64,000 bases of DNA from Pantoea sp. Ap-967 (GTDB lineage: Bacteria > Pseudomonadota > Gammaproteobacteria > Pseudomonadales > Pseudomonadaceae). The DNA lies in the NCBI RefSeq assembly GCF_011752565.1, contig NZ_VWXK01000020.1:1-64000 (forward strand), read 5' to 3'. The translations under genes and the position numbers were made by a program. The first letter of the stretch is position 1; every line of letters starts with the position of its first letter. Below are positions 18,216 through 26,763 of this stretch, piece after piece. The notes beneath the pieces were generated by a model that made no database searches, had not been told where the DNA came from, and saw only the letters and a program-made list of their open reading frames with translations.

Positions 18216-19087
18216 AAAAACCTTTGCTGACCCTGGGCCGTGTGGTCCTGACCTTGCTGGTAGTGACCTTCGCCGCCGTGCTCGTGTGGCAGATGGTGGT
18301 GTACTACATGTTCGCCCCCTGGACCCGCGACGGCCATATTCGCGCCGACGTGATCCAGATCGCCCCGGATGTATCCGGGCTGATCCAGAAGGTCGAGGTG
18401 CGCGACAACCAGACCGTCAAGCGCGGCGATGTGCTGTTCACCATCGACCAGGACCGCTTCACCCTGGCCCTGCGCCAGGCCAAGGCCACCCTCGGCGAGC
18501 GCCAGGAAACCCTGGCCCAGGCCTCCCGCGAGGCGCAGCGTAACCGCAAGCTGGGCAACCTGGTGGCGGCCGAGCAGTTGGAAGAAAGCCAGTCCCGCGA
18601 GGCCCGTGCCCGTTCGGCGGTGAGCGAGGCCCAGGTGCAGGTCGATGCGGCCCAGCTGAACCTCGACCGCTCGGTGGTGCGTAGCCCAGTGGACGGTTAC
18701 CTCAACGACCGCGCCCCCCGTGACCACGAATTCGTCACCGCCGGCCGCCCGGTGCTGTCGGTGGTCGACAGCGCCTCGTACCACGTCGATGGTTATTTCG
18801 AGGAAACCAAGCTCGGCGGCATTCACATCGGCGATGCCGTGGACATCCGCGTGATGGGCGACAACACCCGCCTGCGCGGCCACGTGCAGAGCTTTGCCGC
18901 CGGCATCGAAGACCGCGACCGCAGCAGCGGCGCCAACCTGCTGCCCAACGTCAACCCGGCGTTCAGCTGGGTGCGCCTGGCCCAGCGTATTCCGGTGCGC
19001 ATCGCCTTCGACGAGGTGCCGGAAGATTTCCGCATGATCGCCGGGCGTACGGCCACGGTGTCGATCCTTGAGGGCCAGCGCCCATGA
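18212..19087 (+). CDS. HlyD-family membrane fusion protein (AaeA/EmrA-like)
   Basis: 291 residues: an N-terminal membrane anchor (residues about 5-32), a first biotinyl-lipoyl half (APDVSGLIQKVEVRDNQTVKRGDVLF), an alpha-helical hairpin (about 85-145), the second lipoyl half (VRSPVDGYLNDRAPRDHEFV) and a beta-barrel region. ATG 18212 overlaps the DUF1656 stop. It links the FUSC pump to the outer membrane channel encoded next. Confidence 0.94.
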   Translation: MKKPLLTLGRVVLTLLVVTFAAVLVWQMVVYYMFAPWTRDGHIRADVIQIAPDVSGLIQKVEVRDNQTVKRGDVLFTIDQDRFTLALRQAKATLGERQETLAQASREAQRNRKLGNLVAAEQLEESQSREARARSAVSEAQVQVDAAQLNLDRSVVRSPVDGYLNDRAPRDHEFVTAGRPVLSVVDSASYHVDGYFEETKLGGIHIGDAVDIRVMGDNTRLRGHVQSFAAGIEDRDRSSGANLLPNVNPAFSWVRLAQRIPVRIAFDEVPEDFRMIAGRTATVSILEGQRP

Positions 19088-20502
19088 AACAGCTGATCCT
19101 GGCGGGGTTCTGCCTGTCCTTGGGGGCCTGCATGATGGTCGGCCCCGACTACGAAGTGCCGAAGGACGCGGCGGTGCAGCGCAGCGACCTGAACGGCCCG
19201 CTGCGCCAGGATGCCGACAGCGTGGTATCGGCGCCGGTGCCCGAGGACTGGTGGCAGCTGTATCAGGATCAACGCCTCAACGAGCTGGTGCGCCAGGCGC
19301 TGAGCGCCAACACCGAGCTGCGCGTGGCCGCGGCCAACATCGCCAAGGCCCGTGCCCAGGTCGAGGTGGCCGAGTCCCAGGGCGGCTTCAACGGTGGCAT
19401 CAAGGCCGGCGCCCAGCGCTTGCAAGAGTCGGGGCAGGCCTTCCTGCTGGCGGAGAAGGTGCCGGTGGCCAACGTGGGGGATGCCATCATCAGCGCCTCC
19501 TACCAGTTCGACCTGTGGGGCACGTTCAAGCGCGGCACCGAGGCTGCCAAGGCCAATGCCGATGCCGTGCAGGCCGCCGCCGACACGGCGCGCATCACCC
19601 TGGTGGCCGATGTGGTCAAGGCCTACACCCAGGTGTGCTCGGCCAACGAAGAATTCCACATTGCCCGTGAATCGCTCGATTTGCAGGAGCAGAGCGTGAA
19701 GCTCAACCAGCGCCTGCGTGACGCTGGGCGCGGCGATGAAACCCAGGTGACCCGTTCGCAAACCCAGTTCAAGTCGCTGCGCGCCGAGCTGCCGCGCTTC
19801 AAGGCTGAACGCGAAACCGGCCTTTACACCTTGGCAGCGCTGCTGGCCAAGCCTGTGGATAACCTGCCTGCGGGCACCGCCGATTGCGCCGAGCTGCCAC
19901 ACCTGAACCAGTTGGTGCCGGTCGGTGACGGCGCGGCCTTGCTCAAGCGCCGCCCCGACGTGCGCCAGGCCGAACGCCAGTTGGCAGCGGCCACCGCCGA
20001 GATCGGCGTGGCCACCGGCGCGCTGTACCCAGACATCAGCTTCGGTGCCCAGGTCGGCACCATCGGTTTCCTCAAGGACCTTGGCGACCCGTCGACCAAC
20101 CGCTGGGGCTTTGGCCCACAGATCAGCTGGAGCATCCCGACCAATGGCACCCGTGCGCGCATTCGCATGGCCGAGGCCTCGACCCAGGCGGCCTTGGCGC
20201 ATTTCGATGGGGTAGTGCTGAACGCCATCCGCGAAACCCAGACCCGCCTGGCCCAATACAGTGCCTTGCTGGACCGGCGTGATGCCCTGGCCGAGGCGGA
20301 GCAATCGGCCAAGGAAGCGGCGGATCAGACGCACCGGTATTACCAGGCCGGGCGCGCATCGTTCCTGGCGGATTTGCAGGCAACGCGGACCTATACCGAT
20401 GTGCGGGCGCAGTTGGCGGCGGCCAATAGCCAGGTGGCGATGGGGCAGATTGGCGTGTTCCTGGCGTTGGGTGGAGGCTGGAAGGACGCAAGCAAGCGGT
20501 GA
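19084..20502 (+). CDS. outer membrane efflux lipoprotein, NodT/OprM family
   Basis: 472 residues with a lipoprotein signal (MKQLILAGFCLSLGAC, lipobox LGAC, Cys16) followed by the start typical of NodT-family channels (MVGPDYEVP, WWQLYQDQRLNELV). Two outer-membrane-efflux repeats follow; LLKRRPDVRQAERQLAAATAEIGVA marks the second. It starts by overlap (ATGA) with the HlyD gene and completes a self-contained tripartite pump. Confidence 0.94.
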   Translation: MKQLILAGFCLSLGACMMVGPDYEVPKDAAVQRSDLNGPLRQDADSVVSAPVPEDWWQLYQDQRLNELVRQALSANTELRVAAANIAKARAQVEVAESQGGFNGGIKAGAQRLQESGQAFLLAEKVPVANVGDAIISASYQFDLWGTFKRGTEAAKANADAVQAAADTARITLVADVVKAYTQVCSANEEFHIARESLDLQEQSVKLNQRLRDAGRGDETQVTRSQTQFKSLRAELPRFKAERETGLYTLAALLAKPVDNLPAGTADCAELPHLNQLVPVGDGAALLKRRPDVRQAERQLAAATAEIGVATGALYPDISFGAQVGTIGFLKDLGDPSTNRWGFGPQISWSIPTNGTRARIRMAEASTQAALAHFDGVVLNAIRETQTRLAQYSALLDRRDALAEAEQSAKEAADQTHRYYQAGRASFLADLQATRTYTDVRAQLAAANSQVAMGQIGVFLALGGGWKDASKR

Positions 20503-20610
20503 GTTTGCCGGTTCTGCCGAAGCAACTGGGCTGCGGACCATCATTTTTGCCAGTAGCAACAATCGTTCAGCTCATGCAGTCTGTGGACAAACCCCTACGC
20601 AGTCGCTGAC

Positions 20611-21468
20611 ATGGATATTTCACTTAAAGGCAACGTCGATGGAAGCCGTTTGCTGGCGGTTGAAAAGCATGGATCGGTTCTCAGTGTACTGGTTGCTTCG
20701 CAGCCTAATCCCTTGGCGTATTCGCCCTATGGGCACCGGTACCCCGCAAGTGGCTTGCTTAGCCTGTGCAGCTTCAATGCCGAGTACCAGGATCCGGTAA
20801 CCGGCCATTATCTGCTTGGGACGGGATACCACCGGGCGTTCAATCCGGTATTGATGCGGTTCAACAGCCCAGACAGCTGGAGCCCGTTTGGTGATGGTGG
20901 AATCAATTGCTACGGCTATCTTGCTGGCAATCCCGTAAATGCTACAGACCCCTCAGGCCATGTAAAAGCTGTTCCGTTCACTGGGAAAGGCCGCCTGTTG
21001 GGTAAAAACACCTTATATTTTGAAACGTTAGAGGCGGGCAAGAAGTTCGGCAACCTTGACCTGCATGGCGATAACGAGCTTGCTCTTTTTGATGGTCGTG
21101 TCCTGGATGGAAAAGCGTTGAAAATTGCGTTGACACAGAAGAGCGTTGAGCTTTCGGATCTGGATTCATTCAGGATTATCTCGTGTCACTCTGCTGATGG
21201 CGATAACCCTTTGGCGCGGCAGTTCGCAGAGGCTTCCAAGCTCCCCACTATTGGGTTTCGGGGAAGAGTTTCCCCGACGGATGGCAGGTTCAAGAGGCCC
21301 AGTCAGGGCTCAGATGTAGTGGATATATCGGATTACTCTATCGCTACTAAAAATCCTTATAAAAAGCATCATCCCGAATATCCGCATTTCGCTTATTCTC
21401 CGCAGATATTCGAACCTACCCCTCCTGTAAACCGCTTACCCCAAAAAAAGAAGGACGTCAGACGCTAA
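20611..21468 (+). CDS. orphan RHS-core protein with C-terminal caspase-like toxin domain
   Basis: 285 residues. Residues 1-116 are the RHS-associated core region with the usual landmarks (LAYSPYGHRY, DPVTGHYLLGTGYH, FNPVLMRFNSPDSWSPFG, NATDPSGH); there are no YD/RHS repeats before it. The variable domain after DPSGH contains DLHG...(about 55 residues)...IISCHSA, then a GFRGRV strand. A histidine in HG and a cysteine after a hydrophobic strand are what clan CD (caspase/C80-like) cysteine peptidases show, so a peptidase-type effector is inferred, not proven. Base composition is clearly less GC-rich than neighbours. No Shine-Dalgarno is obvious and no immunity gene follows before the iron permease. 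Such wall-less RHS orphans are common in P. putida. Confidence 0.75.
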   Translation: MDISLKGNVDGSRLLAVEKHGSVLSVLVASQPNPLAYSPYGHRYPASGLLSLCSFNAEYQDPVTGHYLLGTGYHRAFNPVLMRFNSPDSWSPFGDGGINCYGYLAGNPVNATDPSGHVKAVPFTGKGRLLGKNTLYFETLEAGKKFGNLDLHGDNELALFDGRVLDGKALKIALTQKSVELSDLDSFRIISCHSADGDNPLARQFAEASKLPTIGFRGRVSPTDGRFKRPSQGSDVVDISDYSIATKNPYKKHHPEYPHFAYSPQIFEPTPPVNRLPQKKKDVRR

Positions 21469-21516
21469 TATGGCGGGGCAAGCTCCTTAAGGTCGCCCGT
21501 TTAAGTTGAGGTTTTC

Positions 21517-21540
21517 ATGAAATCCACGCTTGCCTCTTGA
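21517..21540 (+). CDS. possible 7-codon upstream reading frame before the iron permease
   Basis: ATG 21517 has GAGG 5 bases upstream and encodes MKSTLAS before a TGA. It lies 57 bases before the chosen start of the cytochrome c-FTR1 gene. It could be a translated leader, or the remnant of a signal-peptide start left by rearrangement near the RHS gene. No regulatory codon run is present. Confidence 0.3.
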   Translation: MKSTLAS

Positions 21541-21596
21541 GCGAAGCAAAGTGGAAGTGAACAATGTTCTCTTTCGCATTCCTTCCGAGAGTGGCC

Positions 21597-23504
21597 ATGA
21601 AAACCCGTTTCCCTCTGCTCGCCTGGCTGCCGGCAATCCTGCTGGGCCCGGTGCTGGCGCTGTGCAGTGCCCTGGCGCAGGCCGAGGCGCCTGTCGAGGC
21701 CGCCAAGGCCCTGCACTTGCTCGACTACATTGGCGTCGACTACCCCGATACCGTGCAGGGCGGCAAGGTGACCGACGATGGCCAGTACCGCGAACAGCAA
21801 GCGCTCGGCGCGGCGCTGGCCGACTTGGTCAAAGGCCTGCCGGCCAATGCTGAACAAGCCGGGCTGGCCCAAGGCGTGCAGGCACTGCGCCAGGCCATCG
21901 AGCAGCGCCAGGATGGCACTGCGGTGGCCAGGCAGGCGCGTCAGCTGGGCGCGCGCCTGGCCGTGGCCTACGAGGTCAGCCAGGCTCCGGTGATTACCCC
22001 AGACCCGGCCCGCGGCGCCTCGCTTTACGCGCAGAACTGCGCCATCTGCCATGGCGATACCGGCGCCGGTGACGGCCCGGCGGGCGTAGGCTTGGAACCC
22101 GCGCCCAGCAACCTGCGCGAGGTCAAACGCCTCGACCAGTTGAGCCTGTTCGACCTCTACAACACCCTGGCCCTGGGCATCGATGGCACCGAGATGCCGT
22201 CGTTCGCCGACCAGTTGGACGAGCGCCAGCGTTGGGACGTGGCCGCCTACATCGCCAGCTTCAGCGCCAAGCCTGAAGCGGCCAAGGGCGACAAGACCTG
22301 GAACATCGCCGACCTGGCCCGCCAGACCCCGGCCGAAGTCGCCGCCAATGAAGGCGCCGGCGTGGTCGAGGCGTTCCGTGCCCAGCGCGCCCAGCCGCCG
22401 CAGGTCAAGCGTGGCCCGGCGCAGTTGCTCGACTACACCGCCAGCACCCTCGACAAAAGCCTGGCGGCCTACCGTGCAGGCGACCACGACCAGGCCTACG
22501 ACCTGTCGGTGGCTGCCTACCTGGAAGGCTTCGAGCTGGTCGAAAGCTCGCTGGACAACATCGATGCCGAAGCGCGCAAAAGCACTGAAAAGTCCTTGAT
22601 GGCCTACCGCCAGTCGCTGCAAGACGGCCTGCCGCTCGTCCAGGTTGAACAACGCCTGAGCGAAGCGAAAACCAAGCTCGACCAGGCCGCCAAACTGCTG
22701 GGCAGCGACGGCCTGAGCTGGTCGCTGAGTTACATTTCCGGCCTGCTGATTCTGCTGCGTGAAGGCCTTGAAGCCATTCTGGTGCTGGCAGCGATCCTGG
22801 CCTTCCTGCGCAACACCGGCCAGCAGTCGGCGGTGCGCAGCGTCAACATCGGTTGGGGCCTCGCGTTGGTTGCCGGCTTCGCCACCTGGGCCTTGGCGGC
22901 CTACGTGATCGACGTGGGCGGTGCCCAGCGCGAGCTGCTTGAAGGTTGTACGGCACTGTTTGCTGCGGTGATGGTGCTGTGGCTGGGCGTGTGGATGCAC
23001 GACCGCCGGCATGCCGCCGCCTGGCAGGATTACATCAAGAGCAGCCTGGTGAGCGGCGGCGGGCGCTTCGGCTTTGCCATGCTGGCGTTCTTCTCGGTGT
23101 ACCGTGAACTGTTCGAAGTGATTCTGTTCTACGAAACCCTGTGGCTGCAGGCGGGCCCTGCAGGCCATCAAGCCGTGCTTGCCGGTGGCGCGACGGCGCT
23201 GGTGCTGCTGGTGGGCCTGGCCTGGGTGATTCTGCGTGGGTCGGCGAAGTTGCCGCTGTCGCTGTTCTTCAGCATCAACGCCGGGCTGCTGTGTGCCCTG
23301 TCGGTGGTATTCGCCGGGCATGGCGTGAAAGCGCTGCAGGAGGCCGGCGTGCTGGGCACCCGGCCGGTGGCGTTCTTCGAGTTCGACTGGCTGGGGATTC
23401 ACCCCGACCTGTATTCGCTGAGCGCGCAGGCGGTGGCGTTGTTGGCCATTGTGGTGTTGTATGGGCGTAGTCGCCTGGCCGAGAAGCGCCGGGCTGCCGT
23501 TTAG
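21597..23504 (+). CDS. cytochrome c / FTR1-family iron permease fusion
   Basis: 635 residues. ATG 21597 gives a clean signal peptide (MKTRFPLLAWLP... ending near AQAEA); ATG 21564, 33 bases earlier, is an alternative with its own purine run. A periplasmic region carries one haem c site, CAICH (C148, C151, H152). The C-terminal half is the FTR1 permease with about seven membrane helices and both REXXE iron-binding motifs: REGLE near residue 388 and RELFE near 503. In yeast FTR1, iron must be oxidised before passage; the attached cytochrome suggests electron transfer coupled to iron uptake. The weak Fur-box-like sequence across the alternative start is only suggestive. Confidence 0.9.
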   Translation: MKTRFPLLAWLPAILLGPVLALCSALAQAEAPVEAAKALHLLDYIGVDYPDTVQGGKVTDDGQYREQQALGAALADLVKGLPANAEQAGLAQGVQALRQAIEQRQDGTAVARQARQLGARLAVAYEVSQAPVITPDPARGASLYAQNCAICHGDTGAGDGPAGVGLEPAPSNLREVKRLDQLSLFDLYNTLALGIDGTEMPSFADQLDERQRWDVAAYIASFSAKPEAAKGDKTWNIADLARQTPAEVAANEGAGVVEAFRAQRAQPPQVKRGPAQLLDYTASTLDKSLAAYRAGDHDQAYDLSVAAYLEGFELVESSLDNIDAEARKSTEKSLMAYRQSLQDGLPLVQVEQRLSEAKTKLDQAAKLLGSDGLSWSLSYISGLLILLREGLEAILVLAAILAFLRNTGQQSAVRSVNIGWGLALVAGFATWALAAYVIDVGGAQRELLEGCTALFAAVMVLWLGVWMHDRRHAAAWQDYIKSSLVSGGGRFGFAMLAFFSVYRELFEVILFYETLWLQAGPAGHQAVLAGGATALVLLVGLAWVILRGSAKLPLSLFFSINAGLLCALSVVFAGHGVKALQEAGVLGTRPVAFFEFDWLGIHPDLYSLSAQAVALLAIVVLYGRSRLAEKRRAAV

Positions 23505-23524
23505 GTATTGATGCTGCTGGCCTC

Positions 23525-23592
23525 TTCGCGGGGCAAGCCCGCTCCTACAGGCATTTCGCCGTATCAATGTAGGAGCGGGCTTGCCCCGCGAA
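23525..23592. repeat. REP-like inverted pair (TGTAGGAGCGGGC family)
   Basis: Perfect 25-base inverted arms (23525-23549 and 23568-23592, TTCGCGGGGCAAGCCCGCTC... and complement) around an 18-base centre. It fills most of the gap between the iron permease gene and the DUF188 gene, where I infer a chromosomal rearrangement junction (see findings). Confidence 0.93.
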
Positions 23593-23624
23593 AGGGCCGG
23601 TGCAGAAAAAAGAGATTGAGCTGA

Positions 23625-24077
23625 ATGCGCATCTGGATCGACGCCGACGCCTGCCCCAAGGCAGCCAAGGACCTGATCGTCAAATTCGCCCTCAAGCGCC
23701 AGCTTGAAGTGGTGATGGTGGCCGGCCAGGCCGTGGCCAAACCGGCCTTCGCCATCGTTCGTCTGATCGTGGTGCCCAGCGGCATGGACGCCGCCGACGA
23801 CTACCTGGTCGAACACGCCGTACCCGGCGAACTGGTGATCTGCAGCGACGTGCCGCTGGCTGACAGGCTGATCAAGAAAGGCGTGGCCGCCCTCGACCCG
23901 CGCGGCCGCGAATTCGATGAACGCAACATGGGCGAGCGCCTGGCCGTGCGCAACCTGTTCACCGAACTACGCGAGCAGGGCCAGGTCGGAGGCGGGCAGG
24001 CGCCCTATGGCGAGCGCGAAAAGCAGGCGTTCGCCAATGCCCTGGACCGTATCCTCACCCGCCTGAGCAAGGGCTGA
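23625..24077 (+). CDS. YaiI/YqxD family (DUF188, UPF0178) protein
   Basis: 150 residues starting MRIWIDADACPKAAKD, the family signature. This N-terminal aspartate cluster resembles the PIN/NYN-like nuclease fold, with later aspartates in ICSDVPLADRLI. Length is normal for the family. Function is not established. The stop codon abuts the convergent elbB stop (24077/24078) with no spacer, so there is no room for a separate terminator. Confidence 0.9.
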   Translation: MRIWIDADACPKAAKDLIVKFALKRQLEVVMVAGQAVAKPAFAIVRLIVVPSGMDAADDYLVEHAVPGELVICSDVPLADRLIKKGVAALDPRGREFDERNMGERLAVRNLFTELREQGQVGGGQAPYGEREKQAFANALDRILTRLSKG

Positions 24078-24743
24078 TCATTCCCCTTCGTGGGTCAGTT
24101 CCAGCACCCGGTCTACCAACTTGTAGATGCCACTGGCCGCTTCGCTGATCGACTTGGCCACCATGTAGGCTGGCGTGGTCACCAGCTTGCGCTGGCTGTC
24201 CTCGACGATGTCATGCACATCGCACTCCTGGTGCTTGCCGCCCATCTTTTCCACCGCTGCCGCCGTGCCGGCATCGTTGCCGATGGTGCAGAGCACGCCT
24301 GGGCCGTAGATTTTCGCGGCCAGCGCCGGCGAAATGCAGATCAGCCCCACCGGCTTGCAGGCTTCGGCAAAGGCTTCGGCCAGCGCCAGCACATCCGGGT
24401 TCACGCTGCACTCGCTGCCTTCCACGGCAAAGTTGGACAGGTTTTTCGCCGCGCCGAAACCGCCCGGTACGATCAACGCATCGAAATCCTCGGCCCGGGC
24501 TTCACGAATATCCTTCACCTCACCCCGGGCAATGCGCGCCGATTCGGTCAGCACATTGCGCGACTCGGGCATTTCCTGGCCGGTCAGGTGGTCGATCACC
24601 TGCAGTTGCGCGATGTTCGGCGCAAAGCACTGCACCTGCGCGCCGCGCTGGTCCAGGCGCAGCAGGGTGATCACGCTTTCGTGGATTTCGGCCCCGTCGT
24701 ACACACCGCAACCGGAAAGAATCACCGCTACTTTCTTGGTCAT
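24078..24743 (-). CDS. elbB: ElbB/DJ-1-like glyoxalase III family protein
   Basis: 221 residues, beginning MTKKVAVILSGCGVYDGAEIHE. The class I glutamine amidotransferase-like fold is shown by VPGGFGAAKNLSNFA and the nucleophile elbow ICISPALA (the catalytic Cys is ICIS). ATG 24743 has GGAG 8 bases upstream; GTG 24752 and ATG 24749 are too close to that site. E. coli ElbB has glyoxalase activity and was once linked to isoprenoid synthesis. Convergent with the DUF188 gene. Confidence 0.92.
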   Translation of the reverse strand: MTKKVAVILSGCGVYDGAEIHESVITLLRLDQRGAQVQCFAPNIAQLQVIDHLTGQEMPESRNVLTESARIARGEVKDIREARAEDFDALIVPGGFGAAKNLSNFAVEGSECSVNPDVLALAEAFAEACKPVGLICISPALAAKIYGPGVLCTIGNDAGTAAAVEKMGGKHQECDVHDIVEDSQRKLVTTPAYMVAKSISEAASGIYKLVDRVLELTHEGE

Positions 24744-24856
24744 GCTCATCACTCCATTATCGAGGCGCTAAATGTCCTCTAGTTTGGCAGATGTGGCCAT
24801 AGGGGTTGCGGCGGGCGCATCCTAATCTCTGTGGATAACCCTCGCGAGCGTTGCCC

Positions 24857-26152
24857 ATGGACCTGATTCTGCTGGCGGTGCCGTTCTTCTTCGTGCTGAT
24901 CGCGCTGGAGCTGATCGCTGACCGCGTTCGCGGCCAGCGCAACTTCACCCTGGCCGATTCGATCAACAGCCTCAGCACCGGGGCGCTGTCTACCAGCACG
25001 GGCCTGCTGACCAAAGGGGTAGGGCTGCTGACCTATAGCGTCGCCTGGGAGCACCTGGCGCTGCTGCGCCTGCCCCCGCATGCGCTGTGGGTGTGGCTGC
25101 TGGCATTCGTGCTGTACGACCTGTGCTACTACTGGCTGCACCGCCTGGGCCATGAGCGCAACGTGCTGTGGGCGGCGCATTCGGTACACCACCAGAGCGA
25201 GGAGTACAACCTCACCACCGCCCTGCGCCAGACCAGCAGTGGTTTCATCTTCTCGTGGGTGTTCTACCTGCCGCTGGCGCTGCTGGGCGTGCCGCCGCTG
25301 GTGTTCATCACCGTGGCGTCGCTGAACCTGCTGTACCAGTTCTGGGTGCACACCCGGCACATCCCCAAGCTGGGCTGGCTTGAGTGGCTGTTGATCACGC
25401 CGTCCAACCATCGCGTTCACCATGCGCAGAACCCTGCCTATTTGGATCGTAACTACGGCGGTGTGTTCATCTTCTGGGACCGCCTGTTTGGCACGTTCAA
25501 GGAAGAAGACCCGGCCGAGCCAGTGGTGTTTGGGGTGACCACGCCCCTGGCCAGCTGGAACCCGCTGTGGGCCAATGTGCAGTTCTACGCCCAGCTGTGG
25601 GACGACGCCCGCCGCACCCGCCGCTGGCAGGACAAGCTGCGCCTCTGGTTCATGCCCACCGGCTGGCGCCCGGCCGATGTCGCGGCAGGTTATCCACAGG
25701 CGAAGCAGAACCTGGCGCGGTTTCGCAAGTTCGAGGTGGCCTTGGGCCGGGCGTGGCAGGTGTATGTGGTGCTGCAGTTCAGCGTCTACATTGCGCTGGG
25801 CAGTTACCTGATGGATGTGGCGGGGCGCGCGCCGGCCGAAGCGCTGGTGCTGGGTTGGGCGCTGATGGCGTTTGGCTTGTTCGTGCTCGGAGCGGCCTTG
25901 GAGAATCGGCGCTGGGCAGCGCGCCTGGAAGTGGCGCGCCTGCTGCTGTTGGCGCCGGCGCTGTACCTGGCCGGAACCCTGGGCTTAGCGGTGGTCGTGC
26001 CCGTGTTCTGGCTGTTTCTCGGGGGCTACTGGCTGCTCAGCTTTGCCGGGCTGTTCGTCTGCTGCCGCGCGGCGCTCGGCGCGGATGGTACGAAAACGCC
26101 GGCGCAGCCACAGCAGCACGCCGAGCAGCAGCAGGCCGCCGAGCACCCATAG
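24857..26152 (+). CDS. sterol desaturase / fatty acid hydroxylase family membrane protein
   Basis: 431 residues with about eight membrane helices. The diiron histidine clusters are present: WLHRLGH, HSVHH and, later, NHRVHH. This matches the bacterial sterol-desaturase-like family that includes alkylglycerol monooxygenase relatives. The ~110 residues after the catalytic part add further helices. The last ~56 codons lie antisense over the 3' end of the convergent dedA gene, and the resulting tail is glutamine- and alanine-rich (PQQHAEQQQAAEHP). ATG 24857 is preferred to TTG 24851. The substrate is unknown. Confidence 0.9.
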   Translation: MDLILLAVPFFFVLIALELIADRVRGQRNFTLADSINSLSTGALSTSTGLLTKGVGLLTYSVAWEHLALLRLPPHALWVWLLAFVLYDLCYYWLHRLGHERNVLWAAHSVHHQSEEYNLTTALRQTSSGFIFSWVFYLPLALLGVPPLVFITVASLNLLYQFWVHTRHIPKLGWLEWLLITPSNHRVHHAQNPAYLDRNYGGVFIFWDRLFGTFKEEDPAEPVVFGVTTPLASWNPLWANVQFYAQLWDDARRTRRWQDKLRLWFMPTGWRPADVAAGYPQAKQNLARFRKFEVALGRAWQVYVVLQFSVYIALGSYLMDVAGRAPAEALVLGWALMAFGLFVLGAALENRRWAARLEVARLLLLAPALYLAGTLGLAVVVPVFWLFLGGYWLLSFAGLFVCCRAALGADGTKTPAQPQQHAEQQQAAEHP

Positions 26153-26629
26153 CTCGTATTTCTTGATGCTGCCCAGCATGCCTTCGAGGATGGCGCCGAA
26201 GTGGTAGGCCGCCAGGCCCAACGCCAGGGCCCATACCGCAGCGCCGATGCCGTTGAGCAGCAGGTAGCGCCGTGGCGGGTAGCCGGAAAGGCCGATGGCC
26301 ACCGGCATCACGGTGCGCAGGCCATAGACGAAGCGGAAGCTCAGTACCCAGATGTCCGGGTGGCGGCGAATGTGTTCCAGCGCGCGGTCGCCCATGGCCT
26401 GCCAGCGCGGCTTGCGGGCGAGGATCTTGCGCCCGTGACGGCGGCCCATGAAGTACCACAGCTGGTCACCGGCATAGCTGCCGCAAAAGGCCACCAGGAC
26501 CACCAGCTTGATGTCCATGTATTCGCGAAACGCGAGAAACCCTGCAAGTACCAGGATGGTCTCGCCTTCGAAGAAGGTGCCTAGAAAAAGGGCAAAGTAG
26601 CCGAAATCCTGCAGGAATTGTTGGAGCAT
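25985..26629 (-). CDS. DedA family inner membrane protein
   Basis: 214 residues from ATG 26629 (MLQQFLQDFGYFALF). DedA landmarks are present: FFEGETILVLAGFLA, GDQLWYFMGRRHGRKI, and the essential-arginine region FRFVYGLRTVMPVAIG. About five membrane helices. DedA proteins act in undecaprenyl-phosphate or phospholipid recycling and membrane-potential maintenance. An open frame continues upstream but lacks family similarity. The C-terminal tail (RRRFRTIRAERRAAADE...HGHDHR) is charged, and its coding sequence overlaps the last 168 bases of the sterol desaturase gene on the other strand. Confidence 0.9.
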   Translation of the reverse strand: MLQQFLQDFGYFALFLGTFFEGETILVLAGFLAFREYMDIKLVVLVAFCGSYAGDQLWYFMGRRHGRKILARKPRWQAMGDRALEHIRRHPDIWVLSFRFVYGLRTVMPVAIGLSGYPPRRYLLLNGIGAAVWALALGLAAYHFGAILEGMLGSIKKYELWVLGGLLLLGVLLWLRRRFRTIRAERRAAADEQPGKAEQPVAPEKQPEHGHDHR

Positions 26630-26763
26630 TTTCTGAGGTGCTGGCGAAATGAACGCGCAGCCTACCCCTTCGCGCGGATTCGTGAAAGTGTCCAAATGTG
26701 TCTCGACGTGAACAATTCCTACACGGACAATACCGACAGCCTCAAGTCGCGGCTTGCGCGAAG

